Positions 31,386 to 38,996 of a stretch of DNA of 40,090 nt are shown piece after piece. Location: the NCBI GenBank assembly GCA_910586575.1, contig CAJUJQ010000012.1:1-40090 (forward strand), read 5' to 3'. The first letter of the stretch is position 1. Each line of letters opens with the position of its first letter. A program made the translations under genes and the position numbers. Below the pieces are notes generated by a model. That model was not told the DNA's origin. It saw only the letters and a program-made list of their open reading frames with translations, and ran no database searches. This DNA is from an uncultured Clostridia bacterium. Its GTDB lineage: Bacteria > Bacillota > Clostridia > Oscillospirales > Butyricicoccaceae.

Positions 31386-32104
31386 GCGTCACCCACCGCC
31401 TTCCGCTGCTCCCGGCAGAGCTTAGCCGTGCCCTTGCGCCCGAGCGCCAGCAGCCGCGTCAGCTCCTCCTTGGTAAACGGGCGTTCCTCGCCGGTGCATT
31501 GCAGCTCGACAAAGTCCCCCGTGCCGGTCATCACAATATTACAGTCCGCCTGCGCATGGGAGTCCTCCTCATAGCACAGATCCAGGATCGGTTCGCCGTC
31601 CGAAATCCCGACCGACACCGCCGCGACCTGCCCGGTCAGTGGCACGCGGTGGATGATCCCCCGCTCAACCAGCGTCCGGCAGGCCAGCCAAAGCGCCACG
31701 TAGCCGCCCGTAATGGACGCGCAGCGCGTCCCGCCGTCGGCCTGGATCACGTCGCAGTCCACGATAACCTGCCGCTCGCCGAGTACCTCGCGGTCGAGCA
31801 CCGCGCGCAGTGAGCGCCCGATCAGCCGCTGGATTTCGGCGCTCCGCCCGTTCAGTTTCAGCTTGGAAATATCGCGCGGGGAACGCGTATTGGTCGCGCG
31901 CGGCAGCATTGCGTATTCCGCAGTCACCCAGCCAAGCCCGCTGCCCGCCAGGAACGGCGGCACTTTGTCCTCGACCGTCGCGTTGCACAGCACCCGCGTA
32001 TTTCCGACTTCAATCAGCACCGAGCCTTCCGCGTGCATGGTGTAACCGGTCGTAATCTTCACACGGCGCATTTCATCGTTCCGCCGCAGATCCGGCCTCG
32101 CCAT
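31373..32104 (-). CDS. rph: Ribonuclease PH
   Basis: This 243-residue phosphorolytic 3'-exonuclease trims tRNA and rRNA ends. It opens ARPDLRRNDEMRRVKITTGY, has the phosphate-binding region ATNTRSPRDISK, RLIGRSLRAVLD, and the conserved DCDVIQADGGTRCASITGGY. The ATG at 32104 follows AAAGGGGGG and overlaps the ftsY stop by one base (TGATG). Complete and of normal length. Confidence 0.97.
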   Translation of the reverse strand: MARPDLRRNDEMRRVKITTGYTMHAEGSVLIEVGNTRVLCNATVEDKVPPFLAGSGLGWVTAEYAMLPRATNTRSPRDISKLKLNGRSAEIQRLIGRSLRAVLDREVLGERQVIVDCDVIQADGGTRCASITGGYVALWLACRTLVERGIIHRVPLTGQVAAVSVGISDGEPILDLCYEEDSHAQADCNIVMTGTGDFVELQCTGEERPFTKEELTRLLALGRKGTAKLCREQRKAVGDAWNL

Positions 32105-33045
32105 CAAGACCCCCCTTTCCGTTCCAGCATATCATCAAAATCAGGTAAAATCGCTTCCAGGAAGGCCGAACGGTTGAACTCCATCAAATCATCCAGCCCC
32201 TCGCCGACGCCCACCAGCTTGACCGGTACGCCCAGCCCCGCCGAAATGGCAACCACAATGCCGCCCTTGGCTGTGCCGTCCAGCTTGGTCAGCACAATGC
32301 CGGTAAGCTTGGCAGCCTTATTGAATTCCTCGGCCTGGTGCACCGCGTTCTGCCCAGTCGTCGCGTCGAGCACCAGCAGCGTCTCCCGTGAGGAGTCCGG
32401 CAGCTCCCGGTTCAGGATGCGGTCAATCTTGTTCAGCTCGTTCATGAGGTTCTGCTTGTTGTGCAGCCGCCCGGCGGTGTCGATGATGATGATGTCACAG
32501 TCCCGCGCCCTGGCCGCCGCCACCGCGTCAAAGACCACCGCCGCCGGGTCGGCGCCCTCGCCATGGCGGACAATGTCCGCGCCCGCACGTCTGGCCCAGA
32601 TTTCCAGCTGGTCCGCCGCCGCCGCGCGGAAGGTGTCCGCCGCCGCCAGCATGACGCGGTGTCCCTCCTGCACATAGCGCGCCGCCAGCTTGCCGATGGA
32701 GGTCGTCTTGCCCACGCCGTTTACGCCAATCACCAGGATGACCGCCGGGGGCCTTGAAATGTCAATGTTGATATCCTCCAGCATCATATCAGTCAGCACG
32801 TCCTTGAGCAGGCACCGCAGGGCAATGCCGTTTTCAATGCGGTTGTGCTGCGCCGTCCGGCGAAGCTCCTCGGTCGCCCGCGCCGCCACACCCGCCCCAA
32901 GGTCGGACATAATCAGCGCTTCCTCCAGCTCCTCGAGCATGTCGTCGTCCACCTCGACAAACGACGCGGCAATGTCCTCCAGCGATTGGGTGACCGCCGC
33001 GGTTGTTTTTTTCAGCCCCTGTTTGATTTTCTCAAAAAACCCCAT
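32104..33045 (-). CDS. ftsY: Signal recognition particle receptor FtsY
   Basis: This 313-residue SRP-type GTPase receives SRP-ribosome complexes at the membrane. A short acidic/helical N-domain (VDDDMLEELEEALIMSDLG) leads to the G domain: P-loop GVNGVGKT (107-114), AADTFRAAAADQL, DTAGRLHNKQNLM and TKLDGTAKGG, ending GVGEGLDDLMEF. It lacks a long acidic A domain, as usual in Bacillota. It is followed directly by rph and separated from smc by 373 nt. Confidence 0.97.
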   Translation of the reverse strand: MGFFEKIKQGLKKTTAAVTQSLEDIAASFVEVDDDMLEELEEALIMSDLGAGVAARATEELRRTAQHNRIENGIALRCLLKDVLTDMMLEDINIDISRPPAVILVIGVNGVGKTTSIGKLAARYVQEGHRVMLAAADTFRAAAADQLEIWARRAGADIVRHGEGADPAAVVFDAVAAARARDCDIIIIDTAGRLHNKQNLMNELNKIDRILNRELPDSSRETLLVLDATTGQNAVHQAEEFNKAAKLTGIVLTKLDGTAKGGIVVAISAGLGVPVKLVGVGEGLDDLMEFNRSAFLEAILPDFDDMLERKGGS

Positions 33046-33418
33046 TGTTTCCTCCTCTTTTTATTTTCGTCCCCTTTTATACTCGTGTGCGTTAAAGTTT
33101 GCCGTTCGGTTCGCCTGCGCGGCGGGCGGTCCTGCGCGGACAGCGCCAGAGGGACTCATCCCTCTGGACTCCCTTTCTCCGCTGCGGCGGGAATTGGAAT
33201 GGCAATCATCGTTGCTGCACCTTGCCCTGCCCGCCATCCGTTTGGCGGGCAGGGTGGGTGAATACGGCAAATCTTTTCATTCGCGAGTATAATTTCGATA
33301 TTTTGGCCACACCTCTTAATAAACCGTGTATCATCGTCCCAAGACAATAAATCGGCATAGGTATAGCGTTTTTCTTCCGGCAATGGCATCCCGGACAGCT
33401 TCCTTTCAAAGCAAGCGG
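33046..33418. other. Hairpin-rich spacer between smc and ftsY
   Basis: No intact gene is present. The spacer holds a perfect 9-bp hairpin CCAGAGGGA-ctca-TCCCTCTGG type (33146-33167), a perfect 12-bp hairpin CCCTGCCCGCCA / TGGCGGGCAGGG (33225-33254) without a U-tract, and the stub of a Uma2-type gene (33324-33389). The hairpins look like repeated extragenic palindromes. The spacer breaks the usually tight smc-ftsY arrangement. Confidence 0.6.
33324..33389 (-). pseudogene. N-terminal stub of a Uma2-type endonuclease gene
   Basis: A ribosome binding site (AAAGGAAG) and ATG are followed by PLPEEKRYTYADLLSWDDDT. This resembles the start of Uma2/DUF820 PD-(D/E)XK proteins, which usually continue with a Glu-Leu-Ile-Asp-Gly segment. 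Here the similarity stops after 22 codons and unrelated sequence follows, so it is a truncated remnant. Confidence 0.6.
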
Positions 33419-36400
33419 TTACCGCAGCTCTTTCCCGAGCTGCTTCTCGGCTTCGGCGAGGTTGAGCATCAGCAGGCGGGAGACGCCCTGCTCCTGCATG
33501 GTCACGCCGTAAAGCATGTCGGCCTCCTCCATGGTGCCGCGCCGGTGGGTAATGACGATAAACTGGGTTTCGTCCGACAGCCGCCGGATGTACTTTGCGA
33601 AGCGCCCGACGTTCACGTCGTCCAGCGCCGCCTCAATTTCGTCGAGCACACAGAACGGCGTAGGCCGCAGCTTCAAAATCGCGAAATGGAGCGCGATGGC
33701 GACAAACGCCTTTTCGCCGCCCGACAGCAGGGTAATGGTTTTGACCGCCTTGCCGGGGGGCGACACCCGGATATCGATGCCGCAGTTCAGAATATCGGAC
33801 GTATCAGCGAGCTGCAATTCGGCGTGCCCACCGCCGAAAATTTCCCGGAAGGTCTCGCTGAAATAGCCGTTGAGCTTGGCAAACTCGCTCGCGAAAATCT
33901 CTTTCATGTTGACGGTCAGCTGTTCAATCACCTTATATAATTCATTCTCGGCCTTTTCCAGGTCGGTTTTCTGCTCGTTCAAAAACTCGTACCGTTCGAG
34001 TACCTTCTGATATTCTTCGATGGAATCCAGGTTGATATGCCCGAGCGCCCGCATTTTCTCCCGCAGCTCGCGGGCGTCCTTGTCGGCCTGCACGGGGTCG
34101 TCCAGCTCAATGGCGACCTCTGCCGCCGGGGTCGGGGTCAACTCGTAATGCTCCCACATTTTATCTAAAATCTGACTCTCCTCGTTCCGCAGCTGCACCG
34201 CCTGGTTTTCCAAACGGGCGCTCTCGCGTTCGAGGTTCAGGATTTCATCGTTTTTGGCCTGCGCCTGCCGGTCGCAGGTTGTTTTTTCGCCTTCCAGACG
34301 CATGCGGTCCTGCCCCTTCTCGGTAATCTGTGTGCGCAGACGCTCGGCGGTGCTGCCGTCGTCGGCCTGCTGCCGTCCGGCTTCCTCCAGCTCGTGCCGC
34401 AGGCGCTCAATCTCGCCTTGGAAACGTTCGATTTCATCCTGTGCGCCGGTCAGCCCGGCGTCCATGTCGTCGCGCAGCCGTTTCAGCTCTTCCAGCGCGT
34501 CCCGTGAGGCCGACGCTTCGCTTCGGTTTTCGGCAATGGCGGTGTGCAGCGATGTGATTTGCGCCGCCGTTTCGTCCTGTTTCCCGGAAAGCCCTCCGCT
34601 TTCGGCTTCGAGCGCCGCAAGACGGTTATTCAGCGTGTCCAGCGCCTGCTGCCGCTCGCGGAGCGCTTCGGAGGTTTCCTCTACCGTGCGCCGGCAGCCC
34701 GCTTTCGCCTCCTCCAAATTATTCCGCTCGAGTGCCAGCCCTTCATACTGTGTGCGCAGGCTGTCCACCAGCGCCCCGTGCTGGGATACCAACGCGGTCA
34801 GGCGCGCCTCATCCTCCTGCGCCCGGGCACGCTCCGCCTCAATCGCTTTCACGTCGTAATCCAGCGCGGACAGCTCGCTTTTTGCGGCCGCAAAGGCGGT
34901 TTCTGCCGCCTGTTTCTTGCTTTCCAGCTGCTTTTGACGGGCTTCCAGCTCCTTAAGCTTGCCCGCACGCGCCAGCGCGCCCGTCCCCTTGGAGACCGAG
35001 CCGCCGGTCATCGCGCCGCCCGCTTGTAAAATTTGCCCGTCCAGCGTCACAATCCGGAAGCGGTTTCCGTGCGCCCGCGCGATGGCAAGCGCCGCGTCCA
35101 TATGCTCGGCAATCACCGTGCGCGCCAACAGGCTTTTGACGATATCGCGGTATTTTTCGTCACATATGACCAGGGCGTCCGCCGTCCCATGGCAGCCGGG
35201 ATGGCTTTCCAGCCCGTTTTCCCGCAAAAACTGCGGCTTTATGGTATCGAGCGGCAGGAAGGTCGCCCGCCCGCCGTCGCTCCGTTTCAGGTATTCAATC
35301 GCGCGCTTGCCGTCGGCGGCACCGTCCACGACAATGTTGGAAGCCGCCGCGCCGAGTGCTGTGTCGATTGCGGTCAAATAGCGCCCATCCACCGTGAGCA
35401 GCGACGACACCGGCCCGTGGACGCCCGAAAGCATCCCGCGCCCCGCCGCCGTCATCACCGACTTAACCGAGCGCGAAAAGCCCTCGTATTCCTTCTGCAT
35501 GTCGCGCAGCATCCGCACCCGGTTCTGGCAGTCGGTCAGCGCTGTGGCCGCGTCCTGCACCTCTTTGGCAAGGCCGTCCACCTTTTTCCGGCGGCTGTCT
35601 GCTTTGAGTGAAACCCCCGCCAGTTTATTCTTGGCACCCGCAAGGGTCTCTAAACAGCCGTCCAGCTCCCCTTGCAGTTCCTTTTGACGATTTTCCTCCG
35701 CGTCAAGCTTCTCCTTGGCGCGCGATACGTCCCCGTCAATCGTGCCGCGGCGCTCGTCCATAGACTGCAAACCGGTTTCCGCCGCCGTGCGCCGCAGCTC
35801 GATGGCGAACCGTTCCTCGGTCACCCGTCCGGATTCCTCACGCGTATGGCGCGCCCGCTCGGCGAGTGCCGCGCCCTTTTGCCGCAGGCCTTCCGCCTGC
35901 GCTTCGGCCCCTGCCAGCCTGACAGTCAAATCCTCATGGACGCGGTCCAGCTCCTGGATGCGCCGTTCGCGCGCGGCGGTCTGCCCGCCGAGTGCCGCGG
36001 CCTGCTCCTGCCGCTGTGCCCGTTCGCGCGTGGTGCGCTCGATGTTTTCTTCGTTGTTCTTGATATTCGCGGCCAGGACGGCGCACCGGCTGGCCTGCTC
36101 GGCGGCATGCGCTTCAGCCTCGCGCAGCTGGCGGCGCAGTTCCTCGGCGGCAATCTCCACCTGCCGCAGCGCCTCGGCCAGCTGTTCGGACTGCCCATAC
36201 AGCGTGTTTTGGGCACCGCGCGCCTGTTCCAGCTGATTTTCACAGATGGCGGCGTCCTGCCCGGTTTTTTTGCCGTCCCGATGCAAGCGTTCCAGTGAAA
36301 GCAGCCACAGCGAGATTTCCAGCACCCGCAGCCGGTCGCGCAAGGCAAGGTACTGCCGCGCCTTTTCGCTCTGCCGTTCGAGCGGGCCAACCTGGCGCTC

Positions 36401-36994
36401 CAGCTCGGCGAACAGGTCGCGGATGCGCACCAAGTTATCCTCGGTCGCGCGGAGCTTGCGCTCGGCCTCCTCCTTGCGGTAGCGGAACTTGGTAATGCCC
36501 GCCGCCTCCTCGAACATTTCGCGGCGGTCCTCGCTTTTGAGCGAAAGCACCTCGTCAATGCGTCCCTGCCCAATAATGGAATAACCGTCCCGTCCAAGCC
36601 CGGTATCCATGAACAGCTCGTGGATATCGCGCAGGCGGCAATGCTTCTTATTGATATAATATTCACTCTCACCCGAGCGGTAGTATCGCCGGGTGACCAT
36701 AATTTCAGTAAACTCCGAGCGGAAACGCCCGTTTTCGTTATCCAGGATGAGCGACACCTCGGCAAAGCCGACCGGCCCGCGCCGCATGGTGCCCCCGAAA
36801 ATAACATCCTCCATTTTCGCGCCGCGCAGCGAACGGGACGACTGCTCGCCCAGCACCCAGCGGATTGCATCGGAAATATTGGATTTTCCACTGCCATTCG
36901 GCCCGACGATTGCGGTCACACCGCCTAAAAAGCGGATTTCGGTGCGGTCGGGGAAAGATTTGAAGCCCTGCAAAAGCAAGGATTTTAGAACCAT
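33419..36994 (-). CDS. smc: Chromosome segregation protein SMC
   Basis: This 1191-residue SMC ATPase works with ScpA/ScpB to organise and segregate the chromosome. The N-terminal head has Walker A GPNGSGKS (31-38) and the conserved QGRIDEVLSLKSEDRR. Long coiled-coil arms flank a hinge near residues 505-640 (HGPVSSLLTVDGRYLTAIDT). The C-terminal head has the signature LLSGGEKAFVAIAL near 1089 and Walker B FCVLDEIEAALDD. The ATG at 36994 is chosen because GAGG is six bases upstream and SMC proteins start M-x-LKSLxLxGFKSF. The gene has its own promoter and no terminator before ftsY. Confidence 0.97.
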   Translation of the reverse strand: MVLKSLLLQGFKSFPDRTEIRFLGGVTAIVGPNGSGKSNISDAIRWVLGEQSSRSLRGAKMEDVIFGGTMRRGPVGFAEVSLILDNENGRFRSEFTEIMVTRRYYRSGESEYYINKKHCRLRDIHELFMDTGLGRDGYSIIGQGRIDEVLSLKSEDRREMFEEAAGITKFRYRKEEAERKLRATEDNLVRIRDLFAELERQVGPLERQSEKARQYLALRDRLRVLEISLWLLSLERLHRDGKKTGQDAAICENQLEQARGAQNTLYGQSEQLAEALRQVEIAAEELRRQLREAEAHAAEQASRCAVLAANIKNNEENIERTTRERAQRQEQAAALGGQTAARERRIQELDRVHEDLTVRLAGAEAQAEGLRQKGAALAERARHTREESGRVTEERFAIELRRTAAETGLQSMDERRGTIDGDVSRAKEKLDAEENRQKELQGELDGCLETLAGAKNKLAGVSLKADSRRKKVDGLAKEVQDAATALTDCQNRVRMLRDMQKEYEGFSRSVKSVMTAAGRGMLSGVHGPVSSLLTVDGRYLTAIDTALGAAASNIVVDGAADGKRAIEYLKRSDGGRATFLPLDTIKPQFLRENGLESHPGCHGTADALVICDEKYRDIVKSLLARTVIAEHMDAALAIARAHGNRFRIVTLDGQILQAGGAMTGGSVSKGTGALARAGKLKELEARQKQLESKKQAAETAFAAAKSELSALDYDVKAIEAERARAQEDEARLTALVSQHGALVDSLRTQYEGLALERNNLEEAKAGCRRTVEETSEALRERQQALDTLNNRLAALEAESGGLSGKQDETAAQITSLHTAIAENRSEASASRDALEELKRLRDDMDAGLTGAQDEIERFQGEIERLRHELEEAGRQQADDGSTAERLRTQITEKGQDRMRLEGEKTTCDRQAQAKNDEILNLERESARLENQAVQLRNEESQILDKMWEHYELTPTPAAEVAIELDDPVQADKDARELREKMRALGHINLDSIEEYQKVLERYEFLNEQKTDLEKAENELYKVIEQLTVNMKEIFASEFAKLNGYFSETFREIFGGGHAELQLADTSDILNCGIDIRVSPPGKAVKTITLLSGGEKAFVAIALHFAILKLRPTPFCVLDEIEAALDDVNVGRFAKYIRRLSDETQFIVITHRRGTMEEADMLYGVTMQEQGVSRLLMLNLAEAEKQLGKELR

Positions 36995-37028
36995 ATGCCA
37001 CCTCATTCAGAGTGTTTCGTCTGCTCTC

Positions 37029-37057
37029 ATTTTACCACCGAATGCCCGCAATGGCAA
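37029..37057 (-). promoter_or_regulatory. Sigma-A promoter of smc
   Basis: On the minus strand TTGCCA (37052-37057) and TAAAAT (37029-37034) are 17 bp apart, about 30 nt from the start codon. Confidence 0.75.
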
Positions 37058-37152
37058 TGATAAACGGGGGAATTTTCAAGGAATATTCACATTTTCCCCG
37101 TAGCAGCCGTCTGCCCGCACCACAGAAGGGGATTCCGCGGGCAGCGCATTCG

Positions 37153-37193
37153 CAAAAAAACAGCCCCGCAAAAGCGTTGTGCCTTGCGGGGCT
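37153..37193 (-). terminator. Intrinsic terminator of the thioredoxin-like gene
   Basis: On the minus strand AGCCCCGCAA and TTGCGGGGCT pair perfectly and are followed by GTTTTTTTG, seven nt past the stop. Confidence 0.93.
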
Positions 37194-37199
37194 GGCGGT

Positions 37200-37514
37200 T
37201 CAAATGCCGATTGCCTGCCGGATTTCCTGTTTTCCGCGCGCGCCGACCATCCGCCCGGCCAGGCTGCCGCTGCGGAACAGCAGCATGGTCGGGATCGTCC
37301 GTATGCCGAACCGTGCGGCCAGCGCAGGCTGCTCATCCACGTTGACTGTGCAGATTTTGACCTGTCCGGAGGATTCGTGTTCCAGCTCCTCCAGCCGGGG
37401 CGCGAGCGCCAGACAGTGCGGGCAGGTCTCCGCCCAGAAATCCACGAGCACCGGAACCGAGTTGGTTTCGGTCTCGGCCTCAAAGTTCGAGTTGTCCAAC
37501 GGTAAAATCGCCAT
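37200..37514 (-). CDS. Thioredoxin-like protein with CPHC active site
   Basis: This 104-residue single thioredoxin domain without a signal peptide has VLVDFWAETCPHCLALAPRL, then NVDEQPALAARFGIRTIPTM with the conserved cis-Pro, and a C-terminal helix. The active site is CPHC rather than the CGPC of classical thioredoxin. A CPHC centre is typical of the oxidising DsbA family and raises the redox potential, so this protein may be a better oxidant or isomerase than TrxA. AGGGAGA lies before the ATG at 37514. It is a single-gene unit with a strong terminator, divergent from mrnC. Confidence 0.9.
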   Translation of the reverse strand: MAILPLDNSNFEAETETNSVPVLVDFWAETCPHCLALAPRLEELEHESSGQVKICTVNVDEQPALAARFGIRTIPTMLLFRSGSLAGRMVGARGKQEIRQAIGI

Positions 37515-37532
37515 TTTTCGTCTCCCTTTCCC

Positions 37533-37561
37533 TTGTGTTTGCAGCTTTGACAGCGTATAAT
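37533..37561 (+). promoter_or_regulatory. Candidate promoter of mrnC
   Basis: TTGTGT (37533-37538) and a perfect TATAAT (37556-37561) are 17 bp apart. The ~125-nt leader that follows is GC-rich and holds two copies of AGCTTGTGCGC within stem-forming sequence. Confidence 0.55.
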
Positions 37562-37691
37562 AGACCTGTTTGGAACGGAAGCGCGGCAGCTTGTGCGCTG
37601 CGGCGCCGTTTCCCGTAGCTTGTGCGCGGCTGACCACCGCGATACGCCGCAGGGCGGATAAATGCTTGACAATACAGGAGGTTTTTTGAAA

Positions 37692-38102
37692 ATGCAGGAT
37701 TATTTACAGCCCCGGCTGGATGACGCCGCGCTTGGGCAAATGAGTGCTCTGGCACTGGCACACATCGGCGACGGGGTTTATGAGCTGATGACACGTGGTG
37801 CGCTGGTGACCAGCGGCCTGCAAACCGCCCGCAGCCTTCACACCCGCACCGTACACCTGGTGCGCGCGGCGGCGCAGTACCAGGCGGCACAGGCCATCCT
37901 CCCGCTGCTTGACGAGGAGGAACAGGCCGTGTTCCGCCACGGGCGCAACGCCAAGCCGAAAACCATCCCCAAATCGGCTTCACAGGCTGAATACGCCTAC
38001 GCAACCGCGCTCGAAACCCTGTTCGGCTGGCTGTTCTTAAAAGGACGTTATGACCGGCTGAACGCGCTTTATGCCGTTATCACGCAGGACTGGCCGTCCT
38101 AA
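37692..38102 (+). CDS. mrnC: Mini-ribonuclease 3
   Basis: This 136-residue Mini-III is an RNase III catalytic domain without a dsRNA-binding domain; it matures 23S rRNA ends. The signature ALALAHIGDGVYELMTRGAL holds the catalytic Asp, and RHGRNAKPKTIPKSASQAEY followed by YATALETLFGWLFL carries the second acidic site. The ATG at 37692 has AGGAGG ten bases upstream; an earlier in-frame ATG at 37662 would sit before that site. Confidence 0.95.
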   Translation: MQDYLQPRLDDAALGQMSALALAHIGDGVYELMTRGALVTSGLQTARSLHTRTVHLVRAAAQYQAAQAILPLLDEEEQAVFRHGRNAKPKTIPKSASQAEYAYATALETLFGWLFLKGRYDRLNALYAVITQDWPS

Positions 38103-38114
38103 GCTGCCGCATAG

Positions 38115-38154
38115 AAAAACGGGACCGCGTTTATTTTGCCAAAACGCGGCCCCG
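38115..38154 (-). terminator. Intrinsic terminator of the Asn/Gln-rich microprotein gene
   Basis: On the minus strand CGGGGCCGCGTTT pairs with AAACGCGGTCCCG (one G-U pair) and is followed by TTTTTC. It lies about 37 nt past the microprotein stop and has no U-tract for the plus strand. Confidence 0.88.
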
Positions 38155-38191
38155 CATTCCGAAAAACTGTCTTTACGGCTCAGCGGATGGG

Positions 38192-38299
38192 TTAGTTATT
38201 CTGCTGGTTGTTCTGCTGGTTCTGCTGCTGGTTGTTTTTCTGGTTCTGGTTGTTCTGCTGATTGCTCTGGTTGTTCTGCTGATTATTCTTCTGGTTCAT
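38192..38299 (-). CDS. 35-residue Asn/Gln-rich microprotein
   Basis: A 35-codon gene encodes a protein made almost only of Asn and Gln: MNQKNNQQNNQSNQQNNQNQ, then KNNQQQNQQNNQQNN. Besides the start Met it contains only two Lys and one Ser. GAGAGGTGA lies at a normal distance before the ATG. Upstream is a sigma-G-like promoter (TGCATA, 17 bp, CATAATA) and downstream a strong terminator, so it has every part of a monocistronic unit. I recognise no named family. Gln/Asn-rich small proteins in Bacillota include gamma-type SASPs, which serve as amino-acid stores in spores. That parallel is inference; the composition here is more extreme and lacks their repeats. Confidence 0.75.
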   Translation of the reverse strand: MNQKNNQQNNQSNQQNNQNQKNNQQQNQQNNQQNN

Positions 38300-38356
38300 G
38301 AGTATTCACCTCTCAAATTGAAGTATTTCGGGTGGCCCGTTTGGGTCACGCGATGT

Positions 38357-38386
38357 TATTATGACCAAAAAAACCGGCGCTATGCA
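38357..38386 (-). promoter_or_regulatory. Sigma-G-like (forespore) promoter of the microprotein gene
   Basis: On the minus strand TGCATA (38381-38386), 17 bp and CATAATA (38357-38363) fit the sigma-G consensus (GHATR, about 18 bp, CATWHTA). The start of transcription would be near 38350, giving a 50-nt leader. Confidence 0.65.
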
Positions 38387-38394
38387 AAAATATC

Positions 38395-38423
38395 TTGCAG
38401 AATCATAAAAAATTTGGTAAAAT
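38395..38423 (+). promoter_or_regulatory. Sigma-A promoter of the coiled-coil gene
   Basis: TTGCAG (38395-38400) and TAAAAT (38418-38423) are 17 bp apart, about 43 nt before the start codon. It diverges from the sigma-G-like promoter next to it. Confidence 0.75.
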
Positions 38424-38466
38424 AATGTACAGTGATATAGTTACATAAAAAGGGGGTTGGACGAAG

Positions 38467-38952
38467 ATGAATAATGAAGAAAAGATTTTATCCCTGCTAA
38501 CGCAGGTGGTGACCGATGTTTCGGGGCTGAAGTCTGACTTTGCGGAGCTGAAATCCGACGTTGCCGTTCTGAAATCCGACGTTGCGGAGCTGAAATCTGA
38601 CGTTGCCGTTCTGAAATCCGACGTTGCGGAGCTGAAATCAGACGTTGCCGTTCTGAAATCCGACGTTGCAGAGCTGAAAGTGACACAGGAGCTGCACACC
38701 ATGCAAATCGCGGAACTCCGTGCAGTGCAGAAAGAGCACAGCGAATGGATCAGAAAGTACGGCATTACCCTGGAACAAAAGATTATTCCGAGATTGGACA
38801 CGCTTTACGAAGGGTATCTCAGCATAAGAGAAACAATGGCGACCAAAGAAGATATTGCCCAAATCTGGGACGAATTATCGACGCAGCGGGCCAGCATCAA
38901 GTTGCTGGGGGCACGGATGACCAAGGTGGAACAGGCAGTCGGAATTGCCTAA
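38467..38952 (+). CDS. Heptad-repeat coiled-coil protein
   Basis: This 161-residue protein is helical throughout. Residues about 23-71 are seven consecutive heptads alternating SDVAELK and SDVAVLK, an ideal parallel coiled coil with Val and Leu at the core positions. The encoding DNA is a tandem array of seven 21-bp units (38533-38679), so copy number may vary between strains. The C-terminal part (LEQKIIPRLDTLYEGYLSIR, then TKEDIAQIWDELSTQRASIK) is also helical and charged. There is no signal peptide or TM segment. AGGGGG precedes the ATG. Similar coiled-coil proteins in Clostridia have no assigned function. It stands 44 nt before yebC. Confidence 0.85.
   Translation: MNNEEKILSLLTQVVTDVSGLKSDFAELKSDVAVLKSDVAELKSDVAVLKSDVAELKSDVAVLKSDVAELKVTQELHTMQIAELRAVQKEHSEWIRKYGITLEQKIIPRLDTLYEGYLSIRETMATKEDIAQIWDELSTQRASIKLLGARMTKVEQAVGIA
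38533..38679 (+). repeat. Seven tandem 21-bp units coding for heptads
   Basis: Units of the type TCCGACGTTGCGGAGCTGAA(A) and TCCGACGTTGCCGTTCTGAA(A) alternate, differing at a few bases. The array is in frame within the coiled-coil gene and is not a CRISPR. Confidence 0.95.
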
Positions 38953-38996
38953 TCCAACCCCATATTGACACAATCGAAAGGAGTTTTTCATAAAAT

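Noticed and set aside
38192..38299. CRISPR-like or simple-repeat reading of the CTGGTTGTTCTGCTG stretch
   Set aside because: Units are irregular and without spacers. On the minus strand it is an open frame with promoter, ribosome binding site and terminator.
38533..38679. Possible CRISPR array
   Set aside because: There are no spacers; the 21-bp units are contiguous and in frame within a coiled-coil gene.
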